From positions 21,682,307 through 21,746,306 of the forward strand of contig CM018035.1 of the NCBI GenBank assembly GCA_008638375.1: a DNA stretch of 64,000 nucleotides, read 5' to 3'. Position numbers and translations under genes: made by a program. The notes beneath the pieces are model-generated. The model did not search any database. It was not told where the DNA came from and saw only the letters and a list, made by a program, of their open reading frames with translations. Shown in pieces: positions 37,283 through 49,600 of the stretch. Each line of letters opens with the position of its first letter. Within the stretch, counting starts at the first letter, position 1. The stretch is from Nyssa sinensis (lineage: Eukaryota; Streptophyta; Magnoliopsida; Cornales; Nyssaceae).

Positions 37283-38860
37283 TTAACCCCTATTTGAAAC
37301 ATTTAGCCATTCTCTGCTGGTATGCTTCGGTCCTGATCCAAGCTTACTCACGTCTTTTTTCAAGTAGATCCAGATTCTCCATGAGCTGCTAGTTGTTAGT
37401 CCCTTAGTTAAAGCAGTTTGTCCTAAGGGATGGCATGCCAATTTCGACAGGAATGACTGCCTCGGTGCCATAGGTGAGTGAGAATGGTGTTTCTGTAGTT
37501 GGGGTCCTTTTTATAGTTTGGTACACCCAGAATACTCCCTGAAGTTCTTCGACCCATCTTCCTTTGGCTTCCTCAAACCTTTTCTTAAGGGCATTGAGAA
37601 TAGTGTAATTGGTGACCTCGGCTTGCCCATTAGCTTGGGGATGCCCCGGAGAGGAGAAGTGATGACTGATGTGCAGGTCTTTACAGAAGTTTTTGAACAT
37701 TTTCCCAGCAAACTGTGTCCCATTGTCTGAAACGATGACGCGGGGTATTCTGAACCTACACATTATATTTTTCCATGTGAAGTTCTTTACTTCCACTTCT
37801 GTAATATGGGTCAGTGGTTCTGCCTCTACCCATTTAGAGAAGTAGCCGATAGCGACTAGCAAGAACCTCCTATTCTAAGGGGGCCTTTGGCAATGGCCTT
37901 ACAATGTCCATTCCTCATTGAGAAAAAGGCCAAGGTCTGGTGATAGGGATGAGTTCGTGATGAGGTTGGTGCTGGTATGAGGCAAATCGTTGACATTTGT
38001 CATACCTCTGGACATATTCCTTAGCCTATCTTAACAAACTAGGCCAGTAGTAGCCCTGAGTGACTGCTCGGTGGGCTATGGTCCTTCCGCCATTGTGATT
38101 TCTACAAATCCCCTCATGTATCTCAGTTAGGACGTAGCGGGACTCTTCTAAAGTTAAGCACCGCAAAAGGGGTTGCGTGTAGGACCTTCAATAAAGATTT
38201 CCTTTAAGAATTATGTACCGAGCTGCCTTAATTCGAACCCTTCTGGCATGATTTTTGTCTTCTGGAAGTAGCACTTCCCTTAGATACTGGATGATATGAG
38301 TCATCCAATCCTGAGGTCGTTCTAAAATTTAAAGGGATCTTATTTCCTTAATGCTTGGTTTTGACTGGTAAGAGATTTTTACCATTGAATCCTTTTCTGA
38401 TTTGAGATGGGATGCCATGTTTGCTAAAGCATCAGCCTTGGAGTTTTGTCCTCTTTTGATTTTTTGAATGGTGAATTTATAGAAAGACAGCTTCAGTGAT
38501 TCCACTAGTTCTGAATATTTGGTCATCATGTTATCCTAGGTGGAGAATTCTCTCAAGACTTGACTCACTACAAGTTGAGAGTCAGAGAATGCTTCAAGAT
38601 TCAAAACTTTGTATTCCAAGGCCAGTTTCATCCCAAGGATAAGGGCTTCATATTCAGTTTTGTTATTAGAGGCTCTGAATCCCAAGCTAACTGCTTTCTC
38701 AATTATGACTCCATTAGAGGACTAAAGTATTATGCCTACTCTTGAGCCTTTGTCGGTGGATGATCTGTCAGTGTAAAGTAGTCATACCGGAGTGTCCGTA
38801 GCAGCTTGAGCTTTCGTATATAGTGTTGGAGTGAACTCTGCTACAAAGTCTGCTAGTACT
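37283..38860 (-). pseudogene. Tat-type element: RNase H end and integrase
   Basis: The RNase H end (38329-38529) reads QKIKRGQNSKADALANMAS. Integrase follows: GMDIVRPLP (first catalytic Asp) near 37905 in a frame with stops, then, after a frameshift, the open segment 37404-37862 with YFSKWVEAEPL, SDNGTQF (second Asp), SSPGHPQANGQAEVTN (catalytic Glu) and TPFSLTYGTEAVIPVE. The Asp usually preceding YFSKW is Gly; this is a conserved but not catalytic site. The C-terminal part continues in damaged form to about 37180. Non-functional. Confidence 0.88.
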
Positions 38861-38865
38861 TTCCC

Positions 38866-41824
38866 TATAATGACCTAAATTTTTTTTTTTATTATTATTA
38901 ATACTATTTTGTTGTGTATGTGATGTGTGTGAATAGTGAATGTATATGTGTGCATATATGTGTGTGTTTAAATTGTTAAGTGTATATATAAATATATATA
39001 TGTATATGTATATTTAAAATATTTGAATACTTATAGATGTGTATATATATATATATATATATCAGATTTTATGTGCCCAACCGTGTGTGTATGTGGGTTG
39101 AGTGTAAAACACTCAAAGAAGCATGGAGGGGGAGTGCTGTGTGTAAGAAAGTTGGTGGGTTAGGTGTGTGTAAATGAGTGTTCTGTGAGTGTGTGTGTCA
39201 TATAGGGGGTGTGTGTGCAGACCAGAACGTGGAGTAAAGAGAGAGAATAATATAGAGATAGTGTGTAATATGTGTGTATGTGTTGGGTCTTGATTTTGGA
39301 GAGAAAATAGAAAAGGGAAAGGACTAAAGGAGGAGCCATTAACACCTAGAGAGATTCAGAGCAAGAGAAAGGAAAAAGGGGGCAACACTACAGCAAGAAA
39401 TTCGAAATAGAGTTAAGTGAATATCAGTCCTGATTTTTCAATTTTTGAGCATGATAAATTGATTTGACTTTAGGGCCTTGTAGTGTATAAAATGTAGGTC
39501 ATTTTACAAAAAGAATGGATGAAAACGATCAAGAAATGAAAGAGAAAAACCTAGTTGCAGGTGGTGTAGGATAATCAGGTTTGTGAGGTATGATGCTTTA
39601 AAACTTAATCTAAATGGCCTAAATCTAACTCTATAAAGTGCAGAAGACGAATGGAAATAATTTGGGCTTGAAATAGTGGGGAAAATGCAAGGAAATGGGT
39701 TGGCCGGAGGGTCGACCGTGGCTCTTTGACCTCTTATTCGTGACGTTTGAGTGACCCAAATTGAAAATGGAGGTTGGAAATGGAATCTAGGGGAAGAATG
39801 GAAGAAAATGGCATTTTGAAAACACTAAAAGTCAATTGGAATAGTGTCGACGGCGCCGGAGAAGACACCAGAACCCTACCAAAAAATCAAGGAAAAATGG
39901 GCACTGTTCGGGTCCGGGTCCAGGTCAGGTTCGGGTCCGAGTCGGGTCAAGACCGACCCACCCCCTACACGTGTCAGCCATATGTTTTAAATTAAAATGA
40001 GATTGGGGGCGTTTGGTTACAACGTTAAGAAATTAAAATTGGAATAAAATCGAGAATAGGGATATCCTATCCCTGTTTGGGACTTAGCCACTGTTTGGCT
40101 ACCCAGGGTTAGAATAGGGAATTTTCAATTTTCAATTTAACCTCAGAACTTTCAAAAATTCAGCTTTGACCCCCAAAACTTTTAAATAATTATAGTTTGA
40201 CCCCCTGGATAAAATATTAACAAAATATTAATTTAATTAATTAATTAAATTATTTTAAATATCACAAAATGGTCCGGAGTCTAAAGGGGACAAGTCATTA
40301 GTGTATTTTGACTTTCTCAACCATTCTAAGACCAACGGTAAGGTCTGTTTTACGAGACGGTGTCTCGAAAAGTAAAAGACCCGTAATAACATTAAAAATT
40401 ACCAAAATGCCCCTGGATTAAAATGCAGTCAAATGGACTCCGATTTAAATAAACAAATAGTGAAATTTTATTATCTCAATCATGCCGGACTCAACTGTGA
40501 AGTCTGATTTATGAAAAGAGGCCTCAGAAAATAGGAAACCTTAAAAGTTCAAAATGACTATTTTACCCTTTTTAGCCCGAACGTCCAAATTAAATTTCGC
40601 AAAAGCCTAAATCTATTTTCTTCGACATTCCGGACTCAATGGTAGAATTTAATTTAGCAAAATAGAAACAAATAAAATAAAGACATAAAATTTGATGAAT
40701 AGCATCATTCAAGTAGCAAACGGACTGAGTTATATTTTGTGATTTTAGGGACACCGAAAGGCAAGGAGAATGTAGTTTGACCCTCCACATTATCACTGCT
40801 AGTTCAATTACATTGCAAGCATGATTCTTAGGGTTGAGACCACCCATCAGGTATGATGTTTTGCTAATGTAAGAAATGGAGTTAAGTTTAGGAATATTTT
40901 GTGAATGACTTGAATGACTTATGTGTTTAACTGTTACAGGGAGACTATTTGGAATGTGTTTACTTGATGACTTGGAGTTGGTTGTTCACACGCTTATGTG
41001 TTGCTTTCATTTTTTGGGAATTTAGTGAAGTGATGAATATGAACTGTGACATGTGTTTAAATTTACTGCATGAGATATGCATGCTTGTGGAACTAGTTGG
41101 TAATTTATCTATCATTATTGCTTCGAGCATGCTATATTGCTGAAACCATATTCCATTGAGATTACATAAGCATATTGGCATATGGTGAATCCTTTGAGAA
41201 CATGGTGTGAGTTGAGCACACGGTGCTTTGCATTATGAGGGTGTAGATCCTGCAGTGAAAATCTCAAAATTGGCCATTGCATTGGTACTCAGAGATCCAT
41301 TGGGTGCGGCCCGTAAACGAGACATGGGTGTGGCATAGAGTGCATGGGTGTGTCATGCATACTTTCATTTACATGGCATTGGTGGACAGGAAAGCATCTA
41401 GACATAAATGTACACTTTGCACATGCCACGCCTTAGCTTTGTTTCTTGCACTAGCATTATGTTATACCAGCTGTTAAGCTGACCCATTCGTGGGATATCA
41501 TATTACAGATGAGGATGCTCCTAGCACTTGAGACTTGAGAAGTCTCGGATAATAGGGGAGTTGTGGACCACGGAGGATTTTGGCATGTGAGGCACATTTT
41601 GATGTTGTACAAGGGCATAAGACCTAGACTATTTTCTGTCTATTTGTATGTTATGAGAACAACGGGCAAGGCCCTATGGATTGTGTTAGAATAAGAATTG
41701 GGTTAGTGTTGGGAATGCATGTTATCGTCTTTACATTATATCTCGTATTATTTATTCTTTCTATTTATTTCCTTTTTGTACATTTCCCTCGCACCCCGGG
41801 TTCGTGAAAATTCGGGGCGTGACA
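38866..41824 (+). mobile_element. Solo LTR of the Tekay-like family inside RNase H
   Basis: 2,959 bp, TATAATGACCTAAATTT...TTCGGGGCGTGACA. Target duplication TTCCC at 38861-38865 and TGCCC at 41825-41829 (one mismatch). The start TA in place of TG fits a point mutation, since the next bases follow the reversed LTR A start (TGTAAAGACTCAAATTT). It shares with LTRs A-C the GGACTCAA-containing blocks (40270-40640) and the conserved block around 41395-41500, but I see no tRNA-like module. Opposite orientation to the host element. Confidence 0.88.
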
Positions 41825-41829
41825 TGCCC

Positions 41830-43053
41830 TTTGATAGCGGTTCGTGGTAAATAGGATATGTTAAATTCTTCCAACTCTATTGACCATTTGATCAGTCATC
41901 CTGAAACTTCGGGTTTGTGTAGGACTGATTTCAAAGGATAGGACGTAAGGATTATGATGGGATGGGCCTAAAAATATGGCCTGAGCTTCTGAGCGGATAT
42001 CACCAAGGCTAAGGCTAGCTTTTCTATTTCAAAATATCTTGTCTCAGTGTCTAAAAGCGTCTTGATAACGTAAAAGACAGGCCTTTGAATCCCCTTATCC
42101 TCCATGACTAATGCGGAACTGATGGCATTTTTTGATACACCTAAATAAATGAGTAGTTTTTCTCCCTATACTGGTTTTGAAAAGAGTTCGGGGGAAGCTA
42201 AGTATTACTTAAGTTCCTGGAAAGCTTCTTCGCATTCAGAAGTCTATTCTAGGGCCCTACTCCCCCTTAAGGCTCTAAAGAACAAGAGGAACCGATCCAT
42301 GAATTTAGAGATGAACCTATTCAGAGCTGCTATCCTTCCGTTCAAGCCTTGGATATCTTTCTTGGTTTTAGGTGACTCTAGTTCAATCAGAGTTTTGATC
42401 TATGAGGGATCCGCCTCAATTCCCCTTTGAAAGACCAAAAAACCCAAGAATTTCCCTTTTGTGATCCCGAAGGTACATTTTAAAGGGTTTAGCTTCATCC
42501 TATGTTGCCTTAGGATGTCGAATGTCTAGCTTAAGTGCTGGATGTGGTCACTCTTTCGAATTTTTTTTACTAGCATGTCATTGATGTAGACTTCCATTGT
42601 GTCCCCAATTTGAGGGCCAAACATCTTGTTTACCAGCCGTTCGTACGTGGCTCCAGCATTTTTCAGACCGAACGACATCACTTTATAACAATAGAGACCT
42701 TGTTTAGATATGAAAACAGTTTTCTCTTGGTCTGGAGGATACATCTGAATTTGATTGTATCCAGAGTAGGCATCCATGAAACTCATGAGCTCGTATCCTG
42801 TCGTGGCATCAATGAGCTGATCAATCTTGGGAAGAGGAAAGCTGTCCTTGAGACAAGCTTTATTCAGGTCTGTGTAGTCAATGCATACCCTCCACTTGTC
42901 ATTCTTTTTTTTTGCAAGAATTGTGTTGGCGAGCCACTGTGGGTAGAACACTTCCCTTATCATTCCAGCATTTAGCAACCTCTGGACCTCTTCATTGATG
43001 ATCTAGTGGCGTTTAGGGGCAAATGTTCTCCTTTTTTGTCTCACCGGGGGATG
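41830..43053 (-). pseudogene. Tat-type element: reverse transcriptase and RNase H start
   Basis: The open segment 42526-42978 covers the RT palm: GMIREVFYPQWLAN, CIDYTDLNKAC, SFMDAYSGYNQI (catalytic Asp), MSFGLKNAGATY, and the active site YINDML where the family has YxDDM, so the first Asp of the pair is Asn. Downstream, 41830-42525 continues with LNPLKCTFGI and KFLGFLV (RT connection) and RNase H-like text (ISSALVMEDKG) broken by several stops. Both edges are solo LTR insertions. Confidence 0.9.
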
Positions 43054-43514
43054 GTCCGTGTAACACCCCGACCTAATTTATTAATAATTAGTTTGCTAAT
43101 TATTAATTAGAACCGACATAAAGAATAATTAAGAAAATTAATCGAGAATTCCTCCGTAGTTGCGATAGGTCAATAAAATAACTAAACACGTCAAAATGGG
43201 GGGTGCAATACCCGAGCCTAATTAACAATTTATTTATGGAATGAAGTCATCTTGGAACGTGATTGCATTAACATAGCTATTTAAGCCCGTTTTAACGCTA
43301 TTAGAACTCGAATTAGCTAACTACGAAAAATACCGAGAAATAATGACCGATGCAAAGCTTGGGATATCGAAGCTAACCCAAATGGGGATTGACCAGAAGA
43401 AACTGCTTCGTAAAAAGAGCAATAGAAAAGAAAATATAAAGGAAAAGCCAAAATAACAAATTGAGGGTGCCAAATGAGGCATAAGCCAAAAAGTGAGGAA
43501 AAATGCTCAAAATG

Positions 43515-43595
43515 CAAGCAATGGGATTTGAACCCTTAACCAAGACAAGCAAGGTTTTAAAGTCCTAAAAGTTTATCACTTGACCCATAAGCACT
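43515..43595 (-). other. tRNA-like module in the 43059 LTR
   Basis: On minus, GGGTCAAGTGATAAA (A-box-like, within 43571-43588) precedes GGTTCAAATCC (43524-43534), a match to the B-box consensus GGTTCRANTCC. It is antisense to the LTR. No complete cloverleaf was worked out. Confidence 0.5.
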
Positions 43596-46433
43596 TTTGT
43601 GCTTTACTTTACATAAGATATATATAAGTATAACATATAATGATCAATTTTTGAATATAAAAAATGAGGTGGCAACCCCTCATTGGACCACCACACCCAC
43701 CAATTAGGTTTCATGCAAATCAAATCAAATATATGTAAAATAAAATATATGATGTATATTTATCTGAGCTTGCATATGTGGGATGAAAATTCAGAATTCA
43801 AAAGTAAAGTGTGTGGGTGTGTGCTCGGGTAGAGAGAGAGAGTAGAAAGAGACCTAGAGAGAGATAGAGGGAGAGGGAGAGAATTGTAGAAAGAAAGTGC
43901 GTTGAGAGAGAGAGAGATCTGTTGAGAGGCAAAGGAAAAAGAACAACAACAACAAGAAGAATGAAATAGAGGTAGTTGCGGCTGAGAGGAGGAAGAAACC
44001 AAGAGAAAATAGGTAATTCTCTCTCTTCAGAAGAAATTTCCAATTTTCCTTAAAATTTGCTGAACGTAAAATGCCTATATTCGATGCTATGATAATATCC
44101 AGTAGTATAGAGGCCTTAACAAGGTCTGTAAGTGGCTAAACACCAAAAACTCATAGAACCGCCATTGTTGAAAGCTTAGAAATTACCTGTTTAACCTCAT
44201 AACTCACACATACTGGCCACTTCTAAATCTTGAAATGTAAAGCACATGAGGAAAAAGGAAAGAACAACATAAAACCTGAGGCAATGGCTCATGAATGAGC
44301 ACTGTTCCAGTGAAGTGCCGATTTGCCAACAATGGAAAATCCTTATGTACACCCTTAAGCTTGCATGCAGGATTAGACATGGATACCTCACGACACAAAG
44401 AAACCAACGTAACTTAATTTCAAAGAAACGGTCCAGAAATGATCATTATATGGTCAGAAACGACACATGGCCAAAAAACTAATTTGGGTGGCTGAAATGA
44501 GGTATTGTTTGCACTCCAAATTGCTGCCAAAACATTTTTTAGTGTCTTAGGAGTAAAATGGTGTGAAAATTATGCAAAATTGAGGTGAAAAACATAAGAA
44601 AAATCAATAAGAAAATCTGCAGTCTCCGGTACCAGCGCCGGAGACGATACCGGAACAGCGGCCGGATTAACGTGGTAAAGACGGGCCGTTTTAAACCATT
44701 AGGTCCGACTTGGATCGGGTCGGGTCGGAACCCGACCGAACGAAGAACTGGTTCCTAAACTGTGTCGTTTGTAACCTATGTTTAAGTGATTGCCTCTGTT
44801 TGGTTACATGTGTTGTAATTTAGAAAATGGGATTTGGCAATTAACCTGAACATGGATAAGGAAGCCTGTAGGATATTGTACTCCGGTTCATTGGTTAATG
44901 TAATACCCCGACCCAAATGCATCGAGTCTCAGGACACGTATTTCGAGGTTATGGAAAAATTAGTGTAAAAATATTCACACTTAAGAGAATAATTAATTAT
45001 TAAATTAATTAATTATTTAATGAGAAATAAAGGGTAGCATATACATAAATAATAAAATATATAGTATATTGTATATGCATGAGATCAAGTATGTGTGCAT
45101 GGTACATGCATGCATATATTTTAAAATGTATGTATATGTGTAAATGTATATATATAATTATAAATAAATGTATACATGTGAGATGGAGGCATGCAAGGAC
45201 CTAAGGGGTAATAAGAGTGTGTGTGCAATGAGTGAAGACCACATGGTCTGATCAGTGAGTAGGAAAGTAGATATGCAATGTCTATGTATATGTGTATGTG
45301 TGTATGTATGTACAAAATTAAACACCACACACCCACCCGATCATGATAGCCTGCCAAATAGTGGAACAAGACTGAGCAAGGAAGCTGCCACAATTTAGGT
45401 TATTTGGTGGGAGAAATCAGAAAATGATGAAGTGCACACCTCTATATACATCTATACACCTTCATACATACGACCAAAACAAAACATCCGAGAGTGAAGG
45501 AGAGATTGAAGAAGTTCTGGAGAAGAAGGAGTGAAGGATTCAGAGAGAGAAAAGAGGAAGGAGATCAAGTGAGAAAGGTGAGAAAAACACAAAACCTGTA
45601 TTTTCTCTCTCTAGAAATTATTTGATCTATAAACTGTTTTAAGCCTTCATTTTGTATATATATTATTTAGAACCTATGTAGACTCGAATAAGCATGAAAT
45701 TTGAGCCTGAAAACACCTAGAAACATATAACCCATGAAGGGCAGCCATGGACGGACCATGCTTATAGTAGGTCTAAACTCATGGTTACCAAACCAAGTTT
45801 GGGGTAATGGGGTTCCAAGTGGACCCTAAGGGCACTCTAAAAACCCATGGCCGCGACCAAAAATCCACTAAGAAGCCCTCCAAAAACTTAGTTGCAATTT
45901 CGGCCACTTGAAGCAACTCTTGAGTTGAGACTGTCACACTCGATTTGGAGAATGGGGATTTCATCCCCATGACATGAGGATCACACAGGATCAAACCTCA
46001 CCAAAAATGGTGGAGAAACGACCATACGCGACCCACTTACAGTTCTGATTTTTCCAACTTAAACCGAAGTAAAGGAGTTCAGTTTGAACTCTAAATGAAT
46101 GCTAAAATGATTTGTAATGTCTTAGGAACATTTTAAGTCAAAAACAGAGAAGAATGGCTGAGCAAAAATTCACGAAAATGAAGGAGAAGAAACCAGAAAT
46201 TTAGGGCAACAGTGTAGGTCTCGGTGAGGAAGACGACCGAGCCAACTCGGTTTTAAAACCAACCCAGAGTCGACTCGCGATCGTTTTAAAACGTTGGGCT
46301 GACTCGGACAGGTGGCAGCATTTGAAGCTGCCACCGAATAAACGACACTACGTCGTTTTGGGGCTAATCCGTATATATATACATATAATATAAAGCTGTT
46401 GAATTTAAAAGGAAGGAAGGGAAAATTTGGGGT

Positions 46434-46500
46434 GCCTGGGTTTCGAACAGCCGCCCTCACGCGCCCCACTACCGCCTTATCCACTTGGCCACGCCCTGCG
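46434..46500 (-). other. tRNA-like module 1 in the 44899 LTR
   Basis: On minus, GGGCGTGGCCAAGTGGATAA (A-box-like TGGCCAAGTGG) is followed about 35 bases later by TGTTCGAAACC, a B-box with two differences from consensus. The beginning resembles Ser/Leu-type tRNAs. Probably tRNA-derived and not functional. Confidence 0.5.
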
Positions 46501-46574
46501 CGTGTGTCCACATCCCCACTGATATATATTTATTATATACTAAATAAAATCCGAATTTTAAAAACAAAAGGTGC

Positions 46575-46660
46575 ATTTCTGCGCCTAAGGGGACTCGAAA
46601 CCGTGTGTATTGGAGAGGGAGGTGGCACGCTGGCCAGCGTGCCACCCTATTCGACCGTTT
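46575..46660 (-). other. tRNA-like module 2 in the 44899 LTR, homologous to that in LTRs A-C
   Basis: On minus, AGGGTGGCACGCTGG, then CCACCTCCCT, then GGTTTCGAGTCC. This parallels the LTR A order AGGGTGGCATAGCGG, CACCTCCCCT, GGTTCGAATCC, and both are followed on the AT-rich side by TATATATA. The A-box region has become part of a perfect palindrome. Confidence 0.5.
46621..46646. repeat. 26-bp perfect palindrome
   Basis: GGTGGCACGCTGG joined to its exact reverse complement without a spacer. It overlaps the A-box side of the tRNA-like module. Confidence 0.9.
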
Positions 46661-49600
46661 ATTTAATGCAACTTAAATATATATATATTACACTTCCTAA
46701 TTTAATTTAATTAAATTTTTAGTAATTAAATTAAATATTCCCAAAATGCCCGTTGTCCAAATTAGGCAAGCCTTATATGTATTCCTACTATCTTGGACCC
46801 ACTGAGTCCAATGGTGAGGTCTACAACATGAGATGAAGTCCCGAAAAATTTAAGAGTGTTAAATGACCAAAATGCCCCTACTCCTAAATGAGTCAAACGC
46901 GGTCCAAATTAAATAAACGAGTAGTGGATTTTGACTATGTGGAAGGTTCTGAATCTAATGGTGGGGTCCGTTTCACGAGACGGGACCCCGAGAAATTAGA
47001 CACGTTAACACGTAAATTACCAAACTGCCCCTAACGTGTCCTAAGCTAAATTAAATCCTAAGAAAGCCTAAATTGACTTTCTCGGACGTTCCGGACTCAA
47101 CGGTAGAGTCTAAATTAGTATTTGAGATACTTAAGACAACGAGACATAAAATTTGATTAATAGCATCAATCCTGAGACAGATCTACTGTTATATAGGAAA
47201 CTCGAAAGGCAAGGGCAAACTCACGGATTTCTGACGTAGGATCACAGCTAGAGGTAAGTGGATCACTTTCTCTTCCATGTGGTGTTTCAAGCCAAGTTTA
47301 TTCTATCACTGCCGAACTTGTACTCTCGAACGTACCTGATGTTATTGACTTCCACATGTGATATTGTTCTATCTTGTGGACATCGATTTATTGTTATATC
47401 ATTGCTATCTTATTGAACCATGCCTTGAAAGGCCTACTGCTATATCTCATTGTACACTGGATATTCTATTTTATATTCTATGGAATCACTTATGATCATG
47501 ATATGTTTATGAATGCGGGACTTGTGCTCAGTCACAATGTCCATCTGATGCTTTCTGATTGACTGGAGACCTACGGGTCAAGTCCGTGAACGGACATGTG
47601 GCAATTCATTGGAAGTTCATTGGGGGTATGCCGGGCCCCAAAAGACCTGAGGGCTTGCCAAACCCTGACACAGAATAAAAGCATCTCTTACAGGATTGAC
47701 ATGACACGTTTATTGAATGACATTGTTCTTTATTGAATTGATTGAAATCGTTTTATTGTGGCAGTACCTTTATTGTTGATAGACTATTGTTGAGAATTTC
47801 ATTGTAACTGTTATGTACTCATTTCTCCTGATTGTACATTGTAACCCTATCGTTCATTGGGCCTTTTAGCAACTGTTCTCATTGGCTATCACAGCATCTC
47901 TTACTTCATATGATCGGCTATCATATTTATTTATGGATTCATATCCCTTCTCATCGATACCAGTGTCGGAGATCTGTTTTACTTGCTGAGCTCTCGTAGC
48001 TCATTCCACCCCACTTACCCCCATTTCAGGTACTGACGCCGCGAGACCCCAGTAGGAGTCTGAAAGCGTAGGAGGACTTTTTGAAGAACTGTACCAGTCT
48101 ATGTTTAGTTCTCCCATGAACTCACCACCCACGGGTGCTGGTTATGTCGGGTTCATATTTTGTTATTATAGAACCCTATTATGTATTAAAAAGACTTCCG
48201 CTGACATTGTGTAATGTTTAAGACTTCCGCTGAATTACTGTCACTGAATAGACTTCCGCTGTTATTGTTTTAAGTTTTGGTACTTTGCATATTAGTACTA
48301 TGATACAGGAACGGAAAAAGTAGGGACGGCCTTCGGGTCGGCCCCGCGACACGAGATCCGCATAGGGTGGGTTTCGGGTCGTGACAGTTAAGGTGAACCC
48401 ACTGGTTCACATAGCAACTGGTCCGGTCTAGGGTTTAGATTAAAAAGCCTACTGGTTTTCTGATTTATATAGAAACAAAGAAAACCCAAACTTATAAAAA
48501 TTACAGTTTGACCCTAAACCCTTTTGAATAGTTTGTTCTGAACTAGACTCTTGGAAATTTATTTCAAATATACCCCTGAAAAAATAATTTAATGATTAAA
48601 TAATTAATTGGAATATTTTATTAATTGGGTAAAATGATGATTTTACCCCTAGGTCATAAATAAGTCAAACGAAGTCCAAACTAAATAAATAAATAGTGTA
48701 TTTTTACTATTTCGGGCATTCCGGACTCAACAGTGGAGTCCGATTTATGAAATCAAGTCCCAAAAAACATAGACACATAAGCGATAAATGACAGTATTGC
48801 CCCTAATGATACCCAAAGCTAAATAAACATAAAAGATAGTCCAATTTGACCATGTCGGACATTTCGGACCCAATGGTGAGGTCCATTTTATGGACCGAGG
48901 TCCTGAAAAATTTAGCTATACAACATGTGAAATTATCAAAATGCCCCTAGTACCATACGAAGCTCAAATAAAGTCCAAATTGGACGAAATTGATACCGAT
49001 GGAAGCCCAAATGATTATGAAGTCACATATGTGACTAAATAATAATTTAGGGTCAGAATATCATTAAATAGGAATTGACCAAATACCCGTGAGAATAGAA
49101 ACTACAAATTAAAGGCCGAATAAGGGCCAATCTACCATAATTAATTGTCATAAGTATAATGATGTAAATTAAGAAGCTAAATAAGACTCCGGAACAGTCA
49201 ACGTAGAAAATGAAAAATGACTGATGTGTCCTGATGATCAAAAGTAGATACCAAATGAAGTCCAAAAGACTTAAAATTTTATATATATGATATGTGGACT
49301 ATTCTGAGGACCATGATAGGGTCCGGGGAAAGAATGGCAAAATTACCATTTTGCCCCTAAGGTTAAATAAGTACTTAATTGATAATGAATGAAGTCCAAA
49401 TGACTTAAGGATGATTCTGAACGCTACTAGGCCTACTTAAGGAATTTAATAACATAAGTTGAAACCCAAAGAGTGGGTAATAGGACAATGAACTTAATTA
49501 GGCCATCTAATAGACTCTTAAGATGATGAATAAGACATGAATGAACGAACTCTGATCTGTCTGTGATTAATGATGATTATTCAGGCTATGCAAAGATATA

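Larger units (their letters stand above)
44899..48386 (+). mobile_element. Solo LTR nested in the 43059 LTR
   Basis: 3,488 bp, TGTAATACCCCGACCC...GGGTCGTGACA, with exact target duplication GTTAA at 44894-44898 and 48387-48391. It is the youngest layer of this nest. It contains TA/TG microsatellites (45000-45320), two antisense tRNA-like modules (46434-46500, 46575-46660), a 26-bp perfect palindrome (46621-46646), GGACTCAA-type blocks (46780-47110) and GGTATGCCGGGCCC (47625-47638). Confidence 0.94.

Noticed and set aside
37404..37862. Loss of the first catalytic Asp of Tat integrase (Gly before YFSKW)
   Set aside because: The first catalytic Asp is in GMDIVRPLP upstream and is present; the Gly site is conserved but not one of the DDE residues.
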